NCBI RefSeq assembly: GCF_000013385.1
Contig: NC_007760.1
Span: forward strand, 4,562,001-4,626,000
DNA length: 64,000 nucleotides
Direction of reading: 5' to 3'
Origin: Anaeromyxobacter dehalogenans 2CP-C
Lineage (GTDB): Bacteria > Myxococcota > Myxococcia > Myxococcales > Anaeromyxobacteraceae
Under the pieces are notes generated by a model. It did not search any database, was not told the DNA's origin, and saw only the letters and a program-made list of their open reading frames with translations. The stretch's first letter is position 1, and each line of letters starts with the position of its first letter. This document shows positions 29,236 to 37,797 of the stretch, piece by piece. Made by a program: the position numbers and the translations under genes.

Positions 29236-30153
29236 ATGGCCCTGCTGCGCTGCCACGGCACCCTGGACGAGCTCGCGATGTGGGGCGAGGACCGGCGCCG
29301 CCGCGCCCCCGTCCCGTTCCGCGGGGCGGACGCCGCGCCGCTCGACTGCTTCGGCCCGCTGCCGCCGCTCCCGCCGCCGCCCGGCGCGCCCGGCCCGTGG
29401 CGCGCCCCCTCGCCGCGGCCGTGCCCCGGCGACCTCGAGATGGCGGCGGTGGCGCGGCCGCCGGAGGGCCCGCGGCGCGGCACCGTGGTGCTCGTCCCGC
29501 CGTGGAAGCTCCCGCGGCTCGGCCTCGTCTCGCGCTGGGAGCGCGCGCTCGCCGCCGAGGGGCTCGCGTGCTGGACGCTGGTGCCGCCGCGCCACCTGCA
29601 CCGCGCCGCGCCCGGCGTGCGGAGCGGCGAGGGGTTCGTCACGCCCGACGTCCCGGCGCTGCGCGCGGCGATGGAGCAGCTCGTGCTCGAGATCCGCGTG
29701 CTCCTCGCGCTCGCCCGCGCGCAGGGCGGCGCGGCCGGCGTGTGCGGGCTCTCGCTGGGCGCGCTCGCGGCCGGGCTCGCCGCCACCGCGCCCGAGGCGG
29801 CCGACTTCGCCGCGCTGGTGGCGCCGCCCGCAGATCTCGCGGCGGTGTTCGAGGGGACGCGGATCGGGCGGCGCTACCTGGGGCTGGCCCGCCGCGCCGG
29901 GGCGCCGCCGCCGCCGCCGGCGGAGCTCGCCGCGATGCTGGCGCCGTTCCGGCCGGACGCGCGCCCGCCCACCGCGCGGCGGGTGCTGGTCGTGACCGGC
30001 GAGGCGGATCGGATCGCGCTCCGGCCGGGCGCGGACGCGCTCGCCGCGCGCTGGGGCGCCGCGCGGGCGAGCTTCCCGCGCGGGCACCTCACGCTCATCT
30101 TCGGGTGCGCCGCGGCCCGCCGCGCGGTGGCGCGCTTCGCGGCCGCGCGCTGA
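29236..30153 (+). CDS. alpha/beta-hydrolase fold protein
   Basis: 305 residues. The nucleophile elbow is [14 protein letters not shown] (GxSxG, Ser near residue 176), the acid is likely in [13 protein letters not shown] and the His in [11 protein letters not shown], giving a complete triad. An N-terminal part rich in Pro and Arg precedes the fold ([27 protein letters not shown]). Substrate is unknown. It is convergent with dctP of the TRAP system, with adjacent stop codons (30151-30153 and 30154-30156). ATG 29236 is preceded by CCGAG only. Confidence 0.72.
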   Translation: MALLRCHGTLDELAMWGEDRRRRAPVPFRGADAAPLDCFGPLPPLPPPPGAPGPWRAPSPRPCPGDLEMAAVARPPEGPRRGTVVLVPPWKLPRLGLVSRWERALAAEGLACWTLVPPRHLHRAAPGVRSGEGFVTPDVPALRAAMEQLVLEIRVLLALARAQGGAAGVCGLSLGALAAGLAATAPEAADFAALVAPPADLAAVFEGTRIGRRYLGLARRAGAPPPPPAELAAMLAPFRPDARPPTARRVLVVTGEADRIALRPGADALAARWGAARASFPRGHLTLIFGCAAARRAVARFAAAR

Positions 30154-31149
30154 CTACTTCTTCTTCGCCCCGCCCGCCTTGCAGGCGTCGCGCGCGCCCT
30201 TCACCTCGTCGAAGAACGCGGCCGGCACCACCCCGCCGCGCACCACCGGCCAGGTCTTCTCCATGGCGGTGCGCCAGGCGGCCGGGTCGCCCTTCTCCAC
30301 CTGCAGCCCCTGCTTCTGCATGGCCGTCACGGCGTCGGTGTTGAGCCGCTTCACCTCGACGTCCACCTTCTCGCCCAGCTCCCTGGCGATCGCGGCCAGC
30401 TTGGCGCGGGTGTCCGCCGGGATCTTCTCCCAGGCGTCCTTGCGCACCAGCGTCGCGCCCATCATCCAGCTCCAGGGCAGGTCCATCATGTGGCTCGCCT
30501 TCTCGTGCAGGCGGGCGGTGAGGACGTAGAGCGGCACGTTGGGGATGCAGTCGATCATGCCGGTCTGCAGCGAGGGCACGATGTCGTTGGACGAGAGCAC
30601 CACCGGCTTCAGCCCGGCCGCGCGGAACGCCTCCACGCTCTTCGGGTCGCCCTCCCAGGCCCAGATCTTCGCGTTCGCCATGTCGGCCGGCGAGCGGTGC
30701 GCCGAGGAGCAGAACAGGTGGATGGCGCCGATGCGGCTCCACTGCAGCGCGACGAGCCCGCGCTTCTCCAGCGCCGCCTCGAGCTGCGGCCGCACCTTCG
30801 CGAACGCGCACTCCATCTGCGCCTGGTCCTCGAACAGGAACGGGACCGAGAGCGCCTGCGGCTCGGGGATGACGTCGTGCATGCCGACGTTGGAGATGGC
30901 GGCGCCCTGGAGCTGGCCGATCCCCATCTTGCGGACCATGTCGCCCTCGCTGCCCTGGGCGCCGCCGGCGTAGATGCGGAGCTTCACCTGCCCGCCGGAC
31001 GCCTGCTCCCAGCGCTGCGCCATCTCCTTCAGGATCTCGTGCCAGGTGGACCCCTGGGGCGCGAGCGTGCCGAGCTTGATGACGACGTTCTGGGCGCGGG
31101 CGGCCGGGGCGAGCGCCGCGAGCAGCGCGGCGAGGAGCAGCTTCTTCAC
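30154..31149 (-). CDS. dctP: TRAP transporter substrate-binding protein
   Basis: 331 residues with a Sec signal MKKLLLAALLAALAPAARA. The DctP fold shows in IKLGTLAPQGSTWHEILKEMAQRW, LRIYAGGAQGSEGDMVRKMGIGQL, ALSVPFLFED and the signature HRSPADMANAKIWAWEGDPKSVEAF with the usual substrate-contact Arg. It would capture a ligand in the periplasm and hand it to the DctQM membrane protein encoded nearby on the other strand. The TatT gene lies 15 bases upstream in the same operon, which puts this protein in the TatT-associated subgroup, thought to carry hydrophobic ligands. Ligand not predictable. Confidence 0.92.
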   Translation of the reverse strand: MKKLLLAALLAALAPAARAQNVVIKLGTLAPQGSTWHEILKEMAQRWEQASGGQVKLRIYAGGAQGSEGDMVRKMGIGQLQGAAISNVGMHDVIPEPQALSVPFLFEDQAQMECAFAKVRPQLEAALEKRGLVALQWSRIGAIHLFCSSAHRSPADMANAKIWAWEGDPKSVEAFRAAGLKPVVLSSNDIVPSLQTGMIDCIPNVPLYVLTARLHEKASHMMDLPWSWMMGATLVRKDAWEKIPADTRAKLAAIARELGEKVDVEVKRLNTDAVTAMQKQGLQVEKGDPAAWRTAMEKTWPVVRGGVVPAAFFDEVKGARDACKAGGAKKK

Positions 31150-31164
31150 GTGGGACTCCCGGGA

Positions 31165-32079
31165 CTAGAGGAACAGATCGTCTACGTGGTCGAGCAGCGC
31201 GCGGGCGCGCCGCTGGGCCAGGATGTTGGCGAGCCGGTACTTCGGCTCGGCGTCCGGATCGGCGCGCACGACCTCCTCGAGGACGCGCGTGAACCCGGCC
31301 CGGTCCTGCTGCTGGACGAGGACGCCCTCCGCCCAGGAGACGAGCGGGCCCAGCTTCTTGTTCATCGAGAGGGCGAGCGCCCGGTCGAGGTGCGCCCTGG
31401 CCCGCTCCGCCCCGCCGCCCTGGGCGGCGCTGCGGGTGGCGTCGTAGGAGACGAAGAACTCGTGGATGGCGCCGTCGCCCCAGCGCTCGTCCAGCTCGAG
31501 CGCCCGCTCCATCATCGCGATCGCCACCGGCAGCTCGGCGACGAGCTGCATGTCGCCCTTGCCGTTCACGATGGCGAGCGTCCAGGCGGAGGCGGTCCAG
31601 TACAGCAGCGGGACGTCCTCCTTCCCGGCGCGCCGCAGCGCGGCCGGGACGTCGCGCCCCTCCCGAAGGCGGCGGGAGAGCTTCTCGTGCCGCACCTCCA
31701 GCCCCCGCAGGCCGTACTCGCGGGCGCGCAGGAAGAGCTTCCTCGCGCGGAGGCGGCCGGCGCGGGCCGCGTCGATGCGGCCGTCGAGGTCGGCCTGCTC
31801 GGCGTCCGCCTGCACGAACGCGTAGCCGTACTGCGTGAAGCTGCTGGTGAGCGCGGTCAGGAGCCCCACGTGCCTGGGGTTCTCCTCGAGGATCCCCTCC
31901 ATCGTCTTCAGGCCGAACGGGACCGCGTCCCGCACCAGCTCCGGATCGTCGTCCGAGGCGTAGGAGGTGCCGCTCTGCGCGACGGCGTCGGCGGCGAACG
32001 ACAGCGCGGCGCTCCTGCACCCGGCGAGCGGCGGCAGCGTGACCGCGAGTATGAGGGCGAGGTGGTGGGTACGGTTCAC
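31165..32079 (-). CDS. tatT: TRAP transporter TatT-family lipoprotein
   Basis: 304 residues from GTG 32079, which starts exactly at a lipoprotein signal ending PPLAGC. The rest is helical in TPR-like fashion: GLKTMEGILEENPRHVGLLTALTSSFTQYGYAFVQADAEQ, LYWTASAWTLAIVNGKGDMQL, VAIAMMERALELDERWGDGAIHEFF and PLVSWAEGVLVQQQDRAGFTRVLEEVV. This is the pattern of TatT, the trimeric TPR partner of the P subunit described in Treponema pallidum. It is the first gene of a tatT-dctP operon, divergent from dctQM across 49 bases. Confidence 0.82.
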   Translation of the reverse strand: MNRTHHLALILAVTLPPLAGCRSAALSFAADAVAQSGTSYASDDDPELVRDAVPFGLKTMEGILEENPRHVGLLTALTSSFTQYGYAFVQADAEQADLDGRIDAARAGRLRARKLFLRAREYGLRGLEVRHEKLSRRLREGRDVPAALRRAGKEDVPLLYWTASAWTLAIVNGKGDMQLVAELPVAIAMMERALELDERWGDGAIHEFFVSYDATRSAAQGGGAERARAHLDRALALSMNKKLGPLVSWAEGVLVQQQDRAGFTRVLEEVVRADPDAEPKYRLANILAQRRARALLDHVDDLFL

Positions 32080-32128
32080 GCGGATGGCCCGGCCGCGGAG
32101 GGATCGTGATAAGCGTGGGTACTCATAG

Positions 32129-34018
32129 ATGCCCCTCCGTGAGGGGTCAATCGACTTTCGCGTGACCGCCCCAACCATCTCCAGCCACGGCGACCCGAAC
32201 GCGCAGGGCACGCGCGTCGAGCGCGGCCTCGTCACGTTCCTGCTCGTGACGATGATCCTGCTGCCGGCCGCCTCCACCGTGTCGCGGCGCCTCCTCGGCC
32301 GGGAGCTGCCCGGCTCGGCCGTGCTCGCGCAGCACATCACCCTGTGGGTGGGCTTCCTCGGAGCGATGCTCGCCACCGCGAGCGGCCGCCACCTCGCCCT
32401 CTCCACCCTCGACCTGATCCCGGTGGGCTGGCCGCGCACCGCGGCCTGGTTCCTCGGGCAGGCGGTCTCCGCCGCGGTCACGGCGCTGCTCGCCTGGGCG
32501 TCGCTCGAGCTGGTCAAGGTCGAGTGGACGGGGTTCGGCCAGGTCGCGCTCGGCATCAAGGTCGCCTGGAGCCAGCTGGTGATGCCGGTGGGCTTCGCGA
32601 TCATGGCGCTCCGCTTCGCGTGGCGGGCCGGGGCGCCCTGCGAGTCCCTGCGCTGCTGGGCGCTGCGCGTCGCCGCCGCGCTGGTCGCGGTGGGCGCGTT
32701 CCTGCTCGGGTCGGTGGTGCCCGGCCCGGCGCTCACCTGGATCCTCTCGATCCTGGTGCTGCTCGCGTTCCTGCTGGGCGCGCCGGTGTTCGTGGCCATG
32801 GCCGGCCTCGCCATGGTGCTGTTCTTCCGCGACGCGGGCGACGCGCTCGCGATCGCGGCGGTGCCCACCGCCACCTTCAACCTGGTCTCCTCGGCGACGC
32901 TGCCCGCCATCCCGCTGCTCACCGCGGCCGGCTACGTGCTCGCCGAGGGCGGCGCGGCGCGCCGGCTGGTGCGCGCGTACAAGGGGCTGTTCGGGTGGAT
33001 GCCGGGCGGCGTCGCCGTGATGGCGACGTTCGTGTGCGCGCTGTTCACCACCTTCACCGGCGCGTCCGGCGTCACCATCCTCGCGCTCGGCGGGCTCCTG
33101 CTCCCGGCGCTCCTCGAGGACGGCTACCCGGAGGACTTCTCGGTCGGCCTGGTCACCGCGGCCGGCTCGCTCGGCCTGCTGTTCCCGCCGTCGCTCCCGG
33201 TGATCCTCTACGGCGTGGTGGCGCAGGCGCCCATCGACCACCTGTTCATCGGCGGGCTGGTGCCGGGCCTGCTCATGATCGTCCTCGTCGCCGCCTACGG
33301 CGTCATCGTGGGCGTCCGGTCGCGCGCGCCGCGGCAGCCGTTCCACCCGCGCGAGGCGCTCGCGGCGCTGTGGGACGCGAAGTGGGACCTCGGGCTCCCC
33401 ACGCTCGTGGTGGTGGCGGTCGGCTCGGGGTTCGCGACCGTGGTGGAGGCCGCCGCGCTCGCCGCCGCGTACGCGCTGGTGGTCGAGCTGGTGGTGTTCC
33501 GCTCGATCAGCCCGGTCCGCGACCTGCCGCGGGTGCTGGTCCACGCGTCCACGCTGGTCGGGAGCGTGGTGATCCTGCTCGGCACCGCGCTCGGGCTCAC
33601 CTCCTGGTTCGTGGACGCGGAGATCCCGACCCGGCTGGTGGAGTGGATGACGGCGCACGTGCACTCGCCCGCGCTGTTCCTGCTCATGCTGAACGCGGTG
33701 CTGCTGGTGCTCGGCAGCGTGCTCGAGATCTACTCGGCCATCGTGGTGCTGGCGCCGCTGGTCGCGCCGCTCGGCGTCGCCTACGGCATCGACCCGATCC
33801 ACCTCGGCGTGGTGTTCCTCGCGAACCTCGAGCTCGGCTTCCTGTTCCCGCCGATGGGGCTCAACCTGTTCCTGTCGGCCTCGCGCTTCAACAAGCCGCT
33901 GCCGTACCTCTACCGCAAGGCGTTCCCGTTCCTGCTCATCATGAGCGCGGGCGTCCTCGCCATCACCTACCTGCCGGCCATCACCACCGGCGTGGTGGAG
34001 CTGCTCGCCCGCGACTAG
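32129..34018 (+). CDS. fused TRAP transporter small and large permease (DctQM)
   Basis: 629 residues. The first 175 or so form the four-helix DctQ part (LVTFLLVTMILLPAASTVSRRLLG, ITLWVGFLGAMLATASGRHLAL). The rest is the large DctM permease (SILVLLAFLLGAPVFVAMAGLAMVLFF, TFTGASGVTILALGGLLLP, GSLGLLFPPSLPVILYGVVAQ, LELGFLFPPMGLNLFLSASRF). It moves the ligand delivered by DctP using an ion gradient. A GTG at 32162 is an alternative start, preceded by GAGGGG. That GAGGGG is the 3' arm of a small hairpin (32132-32146) inside the first codons if ATG 32129 is used. The stop shares CTAG with the convergent PAP2_C gene. Confidence 0.92.
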   Translation: MPLREGSIDFRVTAPTISSHGDPNAQGTRVERGLVTFLLVTMILLPAASTVSRRLLGRELPGSAVLAQHITLWVGFLGAMLATASGRHLALSTLDLIPVGWPRTAAWFLGQAVSAAVTALLAWASLELVKVEWTGFGQVALGIKVAWSQLVMPVGFAIMALRFAWRAGAPCESLRCWALRVAAALVAVGAFLLGSVVPGPALTWILSILVLLAFLLGAPVFVAMAGLAMVLFFRDAGDALAIAAVPTATFNLVSSATLPAIPLLTAAGYVLAEGGAARRLVRAYKGLFGWMPGGVAVMATFVCALFTTFTGASGVTILALGGLLLPALLEDGYPEDFSVGLVTAAGSLGLLFPPSLPVILYGVVAQAPIDHLFIGGLVPGLLMIVLVAAYGVIVGVRSRAPRQPFHPREALAALWDAKWDLGLPTLVVVAVGSGFATVVEAAALAAAYALVVELVVFRSISPVRDLPRVLVHASTLVGSVVILLGTALGLTSWFVDAEIPTRLVEWMTAHVHSPALFLLMLNAVLLVLGSVLEIYSAIVVLAPLVAPLGVAYGIDPIHLGVVFLANLELGFLFPPMGLNLFLSASRFNKPLPYLYRKAFPFLLIMSAGVLAITYLPAITTGVVELLARD

Positions 34019-34758
34019 CGCGCGCCGGCGCGCGCCGGCCAGCCCTCGCGCAGCGCGAACACCGCGAAGGTCACCGCGTACGCGCCGGCCACGTCGATGG
34101 TGTAGTGCAGGTGCGCGAGGAACACCGACGCGACCACCAGCACGTGGCCGAGGAGCGCGGGCCAGCGCAGGCGCGGCCAGCGCCACGCGTACAGCAGGAG
34201 CAGGAACGTGGTGGCGGTGTGGCCGGAGAAGAACAGGTCCTTCGTGAGGTACGCGCGCATCGAGCCGTTCGCGAACACCTGCCACGGCGAGAGGAGCTGC
34301 GCGTACGCGTCCCAGGGCGCGTGCCCGGAGATCCCGGGGCCGGCGCGCGCCGGGTCGGGCGCGCCCAGGCCGGTCATGGCGATGGTGGCGCCGCGGAGCA
34401 GGGACACGATCGCGCCGGCCACGTTGTAGCGGACGAAGGTGCGCGGCGAGACCCACAGCAGCGCGGCGGCCACCGGCAGGTAGATGCCGAGCCACAGCAC
34501 GTAGTTCCCGCGCGCCACCCACTCGACGTACGGGACGTGCGCGAGCACGAGGTCGGGCAGCGCGGCCGGCGCGGGGCGGAGCTCGTTCCAGACCGCCGCC
34601 ACGGTCATGGCGGCGTAGCTCGCCAGGCGGAACGCGAGCGCGAGCAGCACCGCGGCCCAGGCGGCGCGCAGGGCGGGCCAGCCGCGCTCGCCCGCCGGCG
34701 CGGCGCTCGCAGGCGGGGCGAGTCGGGCGGGGTCGGGCTGGGGCGACGGGGCGGCCAT
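34015..34758 (-). CDS. membrane protein of the PAP2_C / sphingomyelin-synthase-like phosphatase group
   Basis: 247 residues with about six membrane segments. The catalytic motifs are KDLFFSGHTATTFLLLLYAW (SGHT) and LAHLHYTIDVAGAYAVT (HYTID), with the His-His-Asp arrangement of the sphingomyelin synthase/PAP2_C group rather than the KxxxxxxRP set of ordinary PAP2 enzymes. It could transfer or remove lipid head-group phosphate; the substrate is unknown. The N-terminal 25 residues are Pro/Ala-rich. The stop uses the opposite strand of the CTAG that ends dctQM. Divergent from the BI-1 gene. Confidence 0.78.
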   Translation of the reverse strand: MAAPSPQPDPARLAPPASAAPAGERGWPALRAAWAAVLLALAFRLASYAAMTVAAVWNELRPAPAALPDLVLAHVPYVEWVARGNYVLWLGIYLPVAAALLWVSPRTFVRYNVAGAIVSLLRGATIAMTGLGAPDPARAGPGISGHAPWDAYAQLLSPWQVFANGSMRAYLTKDLFFSGHTATTFLLLLYAWRWPRLRWPALLGHVLVVASVFLAHLHYTIDVAGAYAVTFAVFALREGWPARAGAR

Positions 34759-34840
34759 GGCCGGGGTGTATAGACCATGCGCGGCGCCGGGGCACCAGCC
34801 ACCCACGGCGCTCCGCGCCCGCGCGGGTTACAATCCGTCC

Positions 34841-35551
34841 ATGTCCTTCGACTCCCCTTCCCGCTTCCCCGCCCGCGAGCAGGTGCTGGTCCGCGGCGCG
34901 TCCGACGTCGAGCGCCGCTTCATGTCCGCCGTGTACCGCTGGATGACGCTCGGCCTCGGCGTCACCGCGCTGGTCGCGACCGCGGTGGCGAGCTCGGAGA
35001 CGCTGCTGCTCGCGATCGTCGGCAACCGGATCCTGTTCTACGGGCTCGTCATCGCCGAGCTGGCGCTGGTGATCTGGATCTCGGCCGCGGTGAACCGGCT
35101 GCCGGCCGTCGCCGCCGGCGGGCTGTTCCTGCTCTACTCCGCGCTGAACGGCGCGACGCTCTCGGTGGTGCTGCTCGTCTACACCGGCGCGTCGGTGGGG
35201 ATCGCGTTCCTCACCACCGCCGGCACGTTCGCCGCGATGAGCGTCTACGGCACGGTCACGCGCCGCGACCTGACCGGCTGGGGCAGCTTCCTGTTCATGG
35301 GGCTCATCGGCATCGTCATCGCGAGCCTCGCGAACCTGTTCTTCCGGTCCGACATGGTCTCGTGGGTGGTGTCGTGCGCGGGCGTGCTGGTCTTCACCGG
35401 CCTGACCGCCTACGACACCCAGAAGCTCCGCGCGTACGCGCGCGCGGGCGGCGGCGCGGCGGCCGCGCCGGTGAGCGGCGCGCTCTCGCTCTACCTCGAC
35501 TTCGTGAACCTGTTCCTGTCGCTGCTGCGACTGTTCGGGAACCGGCGCTAG
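34841..35551 (+). CDS. Bax inhibitor-1/YccA family membrane protein
   Basis: 236 residues with seven hydrophobic segments. The N-terminal ERRFMSAVYRWMTLGLGVTALVA and the late GLTAYDTQKLRAYAR followed by SLYLDFVNLFLSLLRLFGNRR are hallmark BI-1 sequences; the Asp pair near the last helices controls a pH-dependent ion leak in studied members. YccA itself restrains the FtsH protease. The gene stands alone; its stop shares CTAG with the convergent methyltransferase gene. Confidence 0.92.
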   Translation: MSFDSPSRFPAREQVLVRGASDVERRFMSAVYRWMTLGLGVTALVATAVASSETLLLAIVGNRILFYGLVIAELALVIWISAAVNRLPAVAAGGLFLLYSALNGATLSVVLLVYTGASVGIAFLTTAGTFAAMSVYGTVTRRDLTGWGSFLFMGLIGIVIASLANLFFRSDMVSWVVSCAGVLVFTGLTAYDTQKLRAYARAGGGAAAAPVSGALSLYLDFVNLFLSLLRLFGNRR

Positions 35552-36390
35552 GCGGGCGCCGCACCGGCCCCGGCGAGCGTCCGCAGCAGCTTCGGGCGCA
35601 CGCCGGTGGCCGCGAGCAGCGCGTCCAGCCGCGCCTGCGCGTCGCGCGACGCCGCGCGGATCTTCTTGCCGAGGATGAGCTCGTTCTTCACCGAGTGCTC
35701 CCAGCCGGTGAGCTCGGTGACGGTCACCTTGTAGCCGTGCGCCTCGAGCGTGAGCGCGCGCAGCACGTTGGTGAGGTGCGAGCCGAACTCGCGCCGGTGC
35801 CAGGCGTGCTCGAACAGCGGCGCGAGCAGCGGCGAGGGCTCCTTCGCCTCGTCGAGCTGGCGCGCCACCTCCGCCTGGCAGCAGGGGACCACCGCCACGT
35901 GGTCGGCGCCGTGCCGGATGGCGAGCGCGAGCGCGTCGTCGGTGGCGGTGTCGCAGGCGTGCAGCGCGGTGACGAGGTTCACCCGCTCCGGCACCGGCGC
36001 GGCGTCGATGGGCGCCTCGACGAACGACAGCCGGTCGAAGCCGAGGCGCGCGGCGCGCTCGGCGCCGGACCTCGCGAGGTCGGGGCGCGACTCGAGCGCG
36101 AGGAGCCGGCCCTTGCCGGCCGGCCCGAGGAACAGCTCGTACAGGATGAAGCCGAGGTAGCTCTTGCCGGCCCCGCAGTCCACCACCACCGGATCGCCGA
36201 AGCGCCCGAGCACGTCGTCGAGCGCGGGGGCGAGCAGGTTCGCGAGGTGGTTCACCTGCTTCAGCTTCCGGAGGCTGTCGGCGTTGAGATCGCCCTGCCG
36301 GGTGAGCAGGTGCAGCTCCTTCAACAGCGCCGGGGACGTGCCCGGGAGCAGCTCGCGACGCACCGCCTCACCCTTCACCTGCCTTCGCAT
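35548..36390 (-). CDS. METTL25/RRNAD-type SAM-dependent methyltransferase
   Basis: 280 residues. An N-terminal KLKQVNHLANLLAPALDD helix precedes the SAM site VVVDCGAGKSYLGFILYEL. The family-typical TALHACDTATDDALALAI and VVPCCQAEVARQL follow, then GSHLTNVLRALTLEAHGYKV and HSVKNELILGKK. The PCCQ motif marks the Methyltransf_32 group, whose bacterial substrates are not established; rRNA or tRNA is likely. Its stop codon lies on the CTAG shared with the BI-1 gene. Confidence 0.82.
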   Translation of the reverse strand: MRRQVKGEAVRRELLPGTSPALLKELHLLTRQGDLNADSLRKLKQVNHLANLLAPALDDVLGRFGDPVVVDCGAGKSYLGFILYELFLGPAGKGRLLALESRPDLARSGAERAARLGFDRLSFVEAPIDAAPVPERVNLVTALHACDTATDDALALAIRHGADHVAVVPCCQAEVARQLDEAKEPSPLLAPLFEHAWHRREFGSHLTNVLRALTLEAHGYKVTVTELTGWEHSVKNELILGKKIRAASRDAQARLDALLAATGVRPKLLRTLAGAGAAPA

Positions 36391-36481
36391 GGCGAGGTTC
36401 TAACCCGGCGGCGCCGCGGGCGGAACCTCAGGGCACGCCCGAGGCGTTGACGGGGGCGGCGGGGCGGAAGAAGGTCGGCGG

Positions 36482-37312
36482 GTGACCGCGCCCACCCCGC
36501 CCTCGCCCGCCCGCGCGCCCGCGCGCGCCTACCTCTCCCGCCCCGGCCCGTGGCTGGTGGCCCACCGCGGCGGCAGCGCGCTCGCGCCGGAGAACACGCT
36601 CGTCGCGTTCGATCGGGCGGTCGCGCTCGGCGCCGACGCGCTGGAGATCGACGTGCGCCGGACCGCCGACGGCGCGGTGGTGGTGTTCCACGACGACGAC
36701 ACGGCGCGGCTCACCGGCGTGCCGGGAACCATCGAGGCGCGGACGCTCGAGGAGGTGCGGCGGCTGGACGCGGCATTCGGGTTCACGCCCGATGGTGGCG
36801 CGACGCAGCCGCTGCGGGGCTCCGGGGTGAAGGTGCCGACGCTGGCGGAGGTGCTGGCGCGGTATCCGGGCTTGCGGCTCAACATCGACGCGAAGCCGGA
36901 CGAGGCGGCGCTCGCGGAGGCGCTGGCGCGGGAGATCCGGGCCGCGGGGGCGGAGGATCGCGTGTGCGTCGGGTCGTTCTTCGACGCCCAGGCGGAGCGG
37001 CTCGCGGCGCTCTTGCCCGGGTGCGCGCGGTACCTGCCGGAGCAGGCGGCGACGTGCCACGTGATCGCGGCGCTGTCGGGGCAGGCGGCGGAGGGGTGTC
37101 CGGGCGGCTACGACGTCGCGGATCTGCCGCATCGGATGGGCGAGGTCGAGGTGGTGTGCCCGCGGGTCGTCGAGCACTTCCACGGGCTGGGGATTCCGGT
37201 GCACGTGTGGACGGTGGACGATCCGGTCGAGATGCGGGAGCTGCTCGCGCTAGGCGTGGATGGGATCGTGACGGATCGGCCGGATGTGCTGGCGAAGGCT
37301 TTGGGGAGGTAG
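36482..37312 (+). CDS. glycerophosphodiester phosphodiesterase
   Basis: 276 residues from GTG 36482. The catalytic HRG is in WLVAHRGGSALAPENTLVAFDRAV, the metal-binding acidic pair in ADALEIDVRRTADGAVVVFHDDD, and IPVHVWTVDDPVEMRELLALGVDGIVTDRPD is the C-terminal family signature. There is no signal peptide, so it should act in the cytoplasm on glycerophosphodiesters from lipid turnover. It is divergent from the methyltransferase gene. Codon use loosens toward the 3' end, where it enters a repeat-rich gap. Confidence 0.93.
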   Translation: MTAPTPPSPARAPARAYLSRPGPWLVAHRGGSALAPENTLVAFDRAVALGADALEIDVRRTADGAVVVFHDDDTARLTGVPGTIEARTLEEVRRLDAAFGFTPDGGATQPLRGSGVKVPTLAEVLARYPGLRLNIDAKPDEAALAEALAREIRAAGAEDRVCVGSFFDAQAERLAALLPGCARYLPEQAATCHVIAALSGQAAEGCPGGYDVADLPHRMGEVEVVCPRVVEHFHGLGIPVHVWTVDDPVEMRELLALGVDGIVTDRPDVLAKALGR

Positions 37313-37797
37313 GGGCGGTTTCGGAAGAGGAGCTAGAGGTCGGGCAGCGGGCTGGCGGGGCGGGCCTTGTTGGCCGGGCGCGGCGGCGCGGGATCGGCTT
37401 GCGAGAGGCCTGTGAGGGAACTGGGGCTGGCGTTCGTTGGCCGCGGCCGCGTAGTGAGCCGGCGGATTCCGCTCATGGTGAGCCGCCAGAAGTCCCCTCG
37501 CGCTGAGCCACCGAATTCCGCTCATGGTGAGCCCCGTCGAACCATGAGCGGGGTCGCACTTATGGTGAGCGACGGTTTGCGGCCCAACGGGAACGCACGC
37601 CGTCCTTGACGTGGTTTCACCGTGAGGCGACTTCGCGGCGCGCGGCGCACGGGAACCCCGCCCAGAACGTACTGCCTCTCGCCTGCGGCTCGCGCTCTCG
37701 TTCCGAGCGCGTTTGCGACCCCACCCTGCCCTTCTCGCGTTTCACGTCGAATACGTGCGTCCAGCGAGACCTCCGAAACGCGTGAGAGAGTGTTCTC
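37313..37797. repeat. 485-bp gene-free region with direct and inverted repeats
   Basis: No protein-like frame is apparent. A 19-bp direct repeat (ATTCCGCTCATGGTGAGCC) lies at 37466-37484 and 37515-37533. The second copy forms the left half of a family-1 REP hairpin (37518-37551). GGATCGGCTTGCGAG at 37391 also occurs upstream of RAYT1. CTTATGGTGAGCG at about 37560 is a further fragment. The last 90 bases are less GC-rich and precede the HNH gene, whose ribosome-binding site is probably GAGAG about 7 bases before its ATG. Confidence 0.7.
37518..37551 (+). repeat. REP hairpin, family 1
   Basis: A perfect 11-bp stem CCGCTCATGGT / ACCATGAGCGG around GAGCCCCGTCGA. The loop and GGT...ACC closing bases match the hairpin upstream of RAYT1 (5503-5531), while the outer stem bases differ in a compensated way. 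Confidence 0.8.

Noticed and set aside
37313-37620. Small genes in the region before the HNH gene
   Set aside because: Short frames there follow the repeats and have neither ribosome-binding sites nor protein-like composition.
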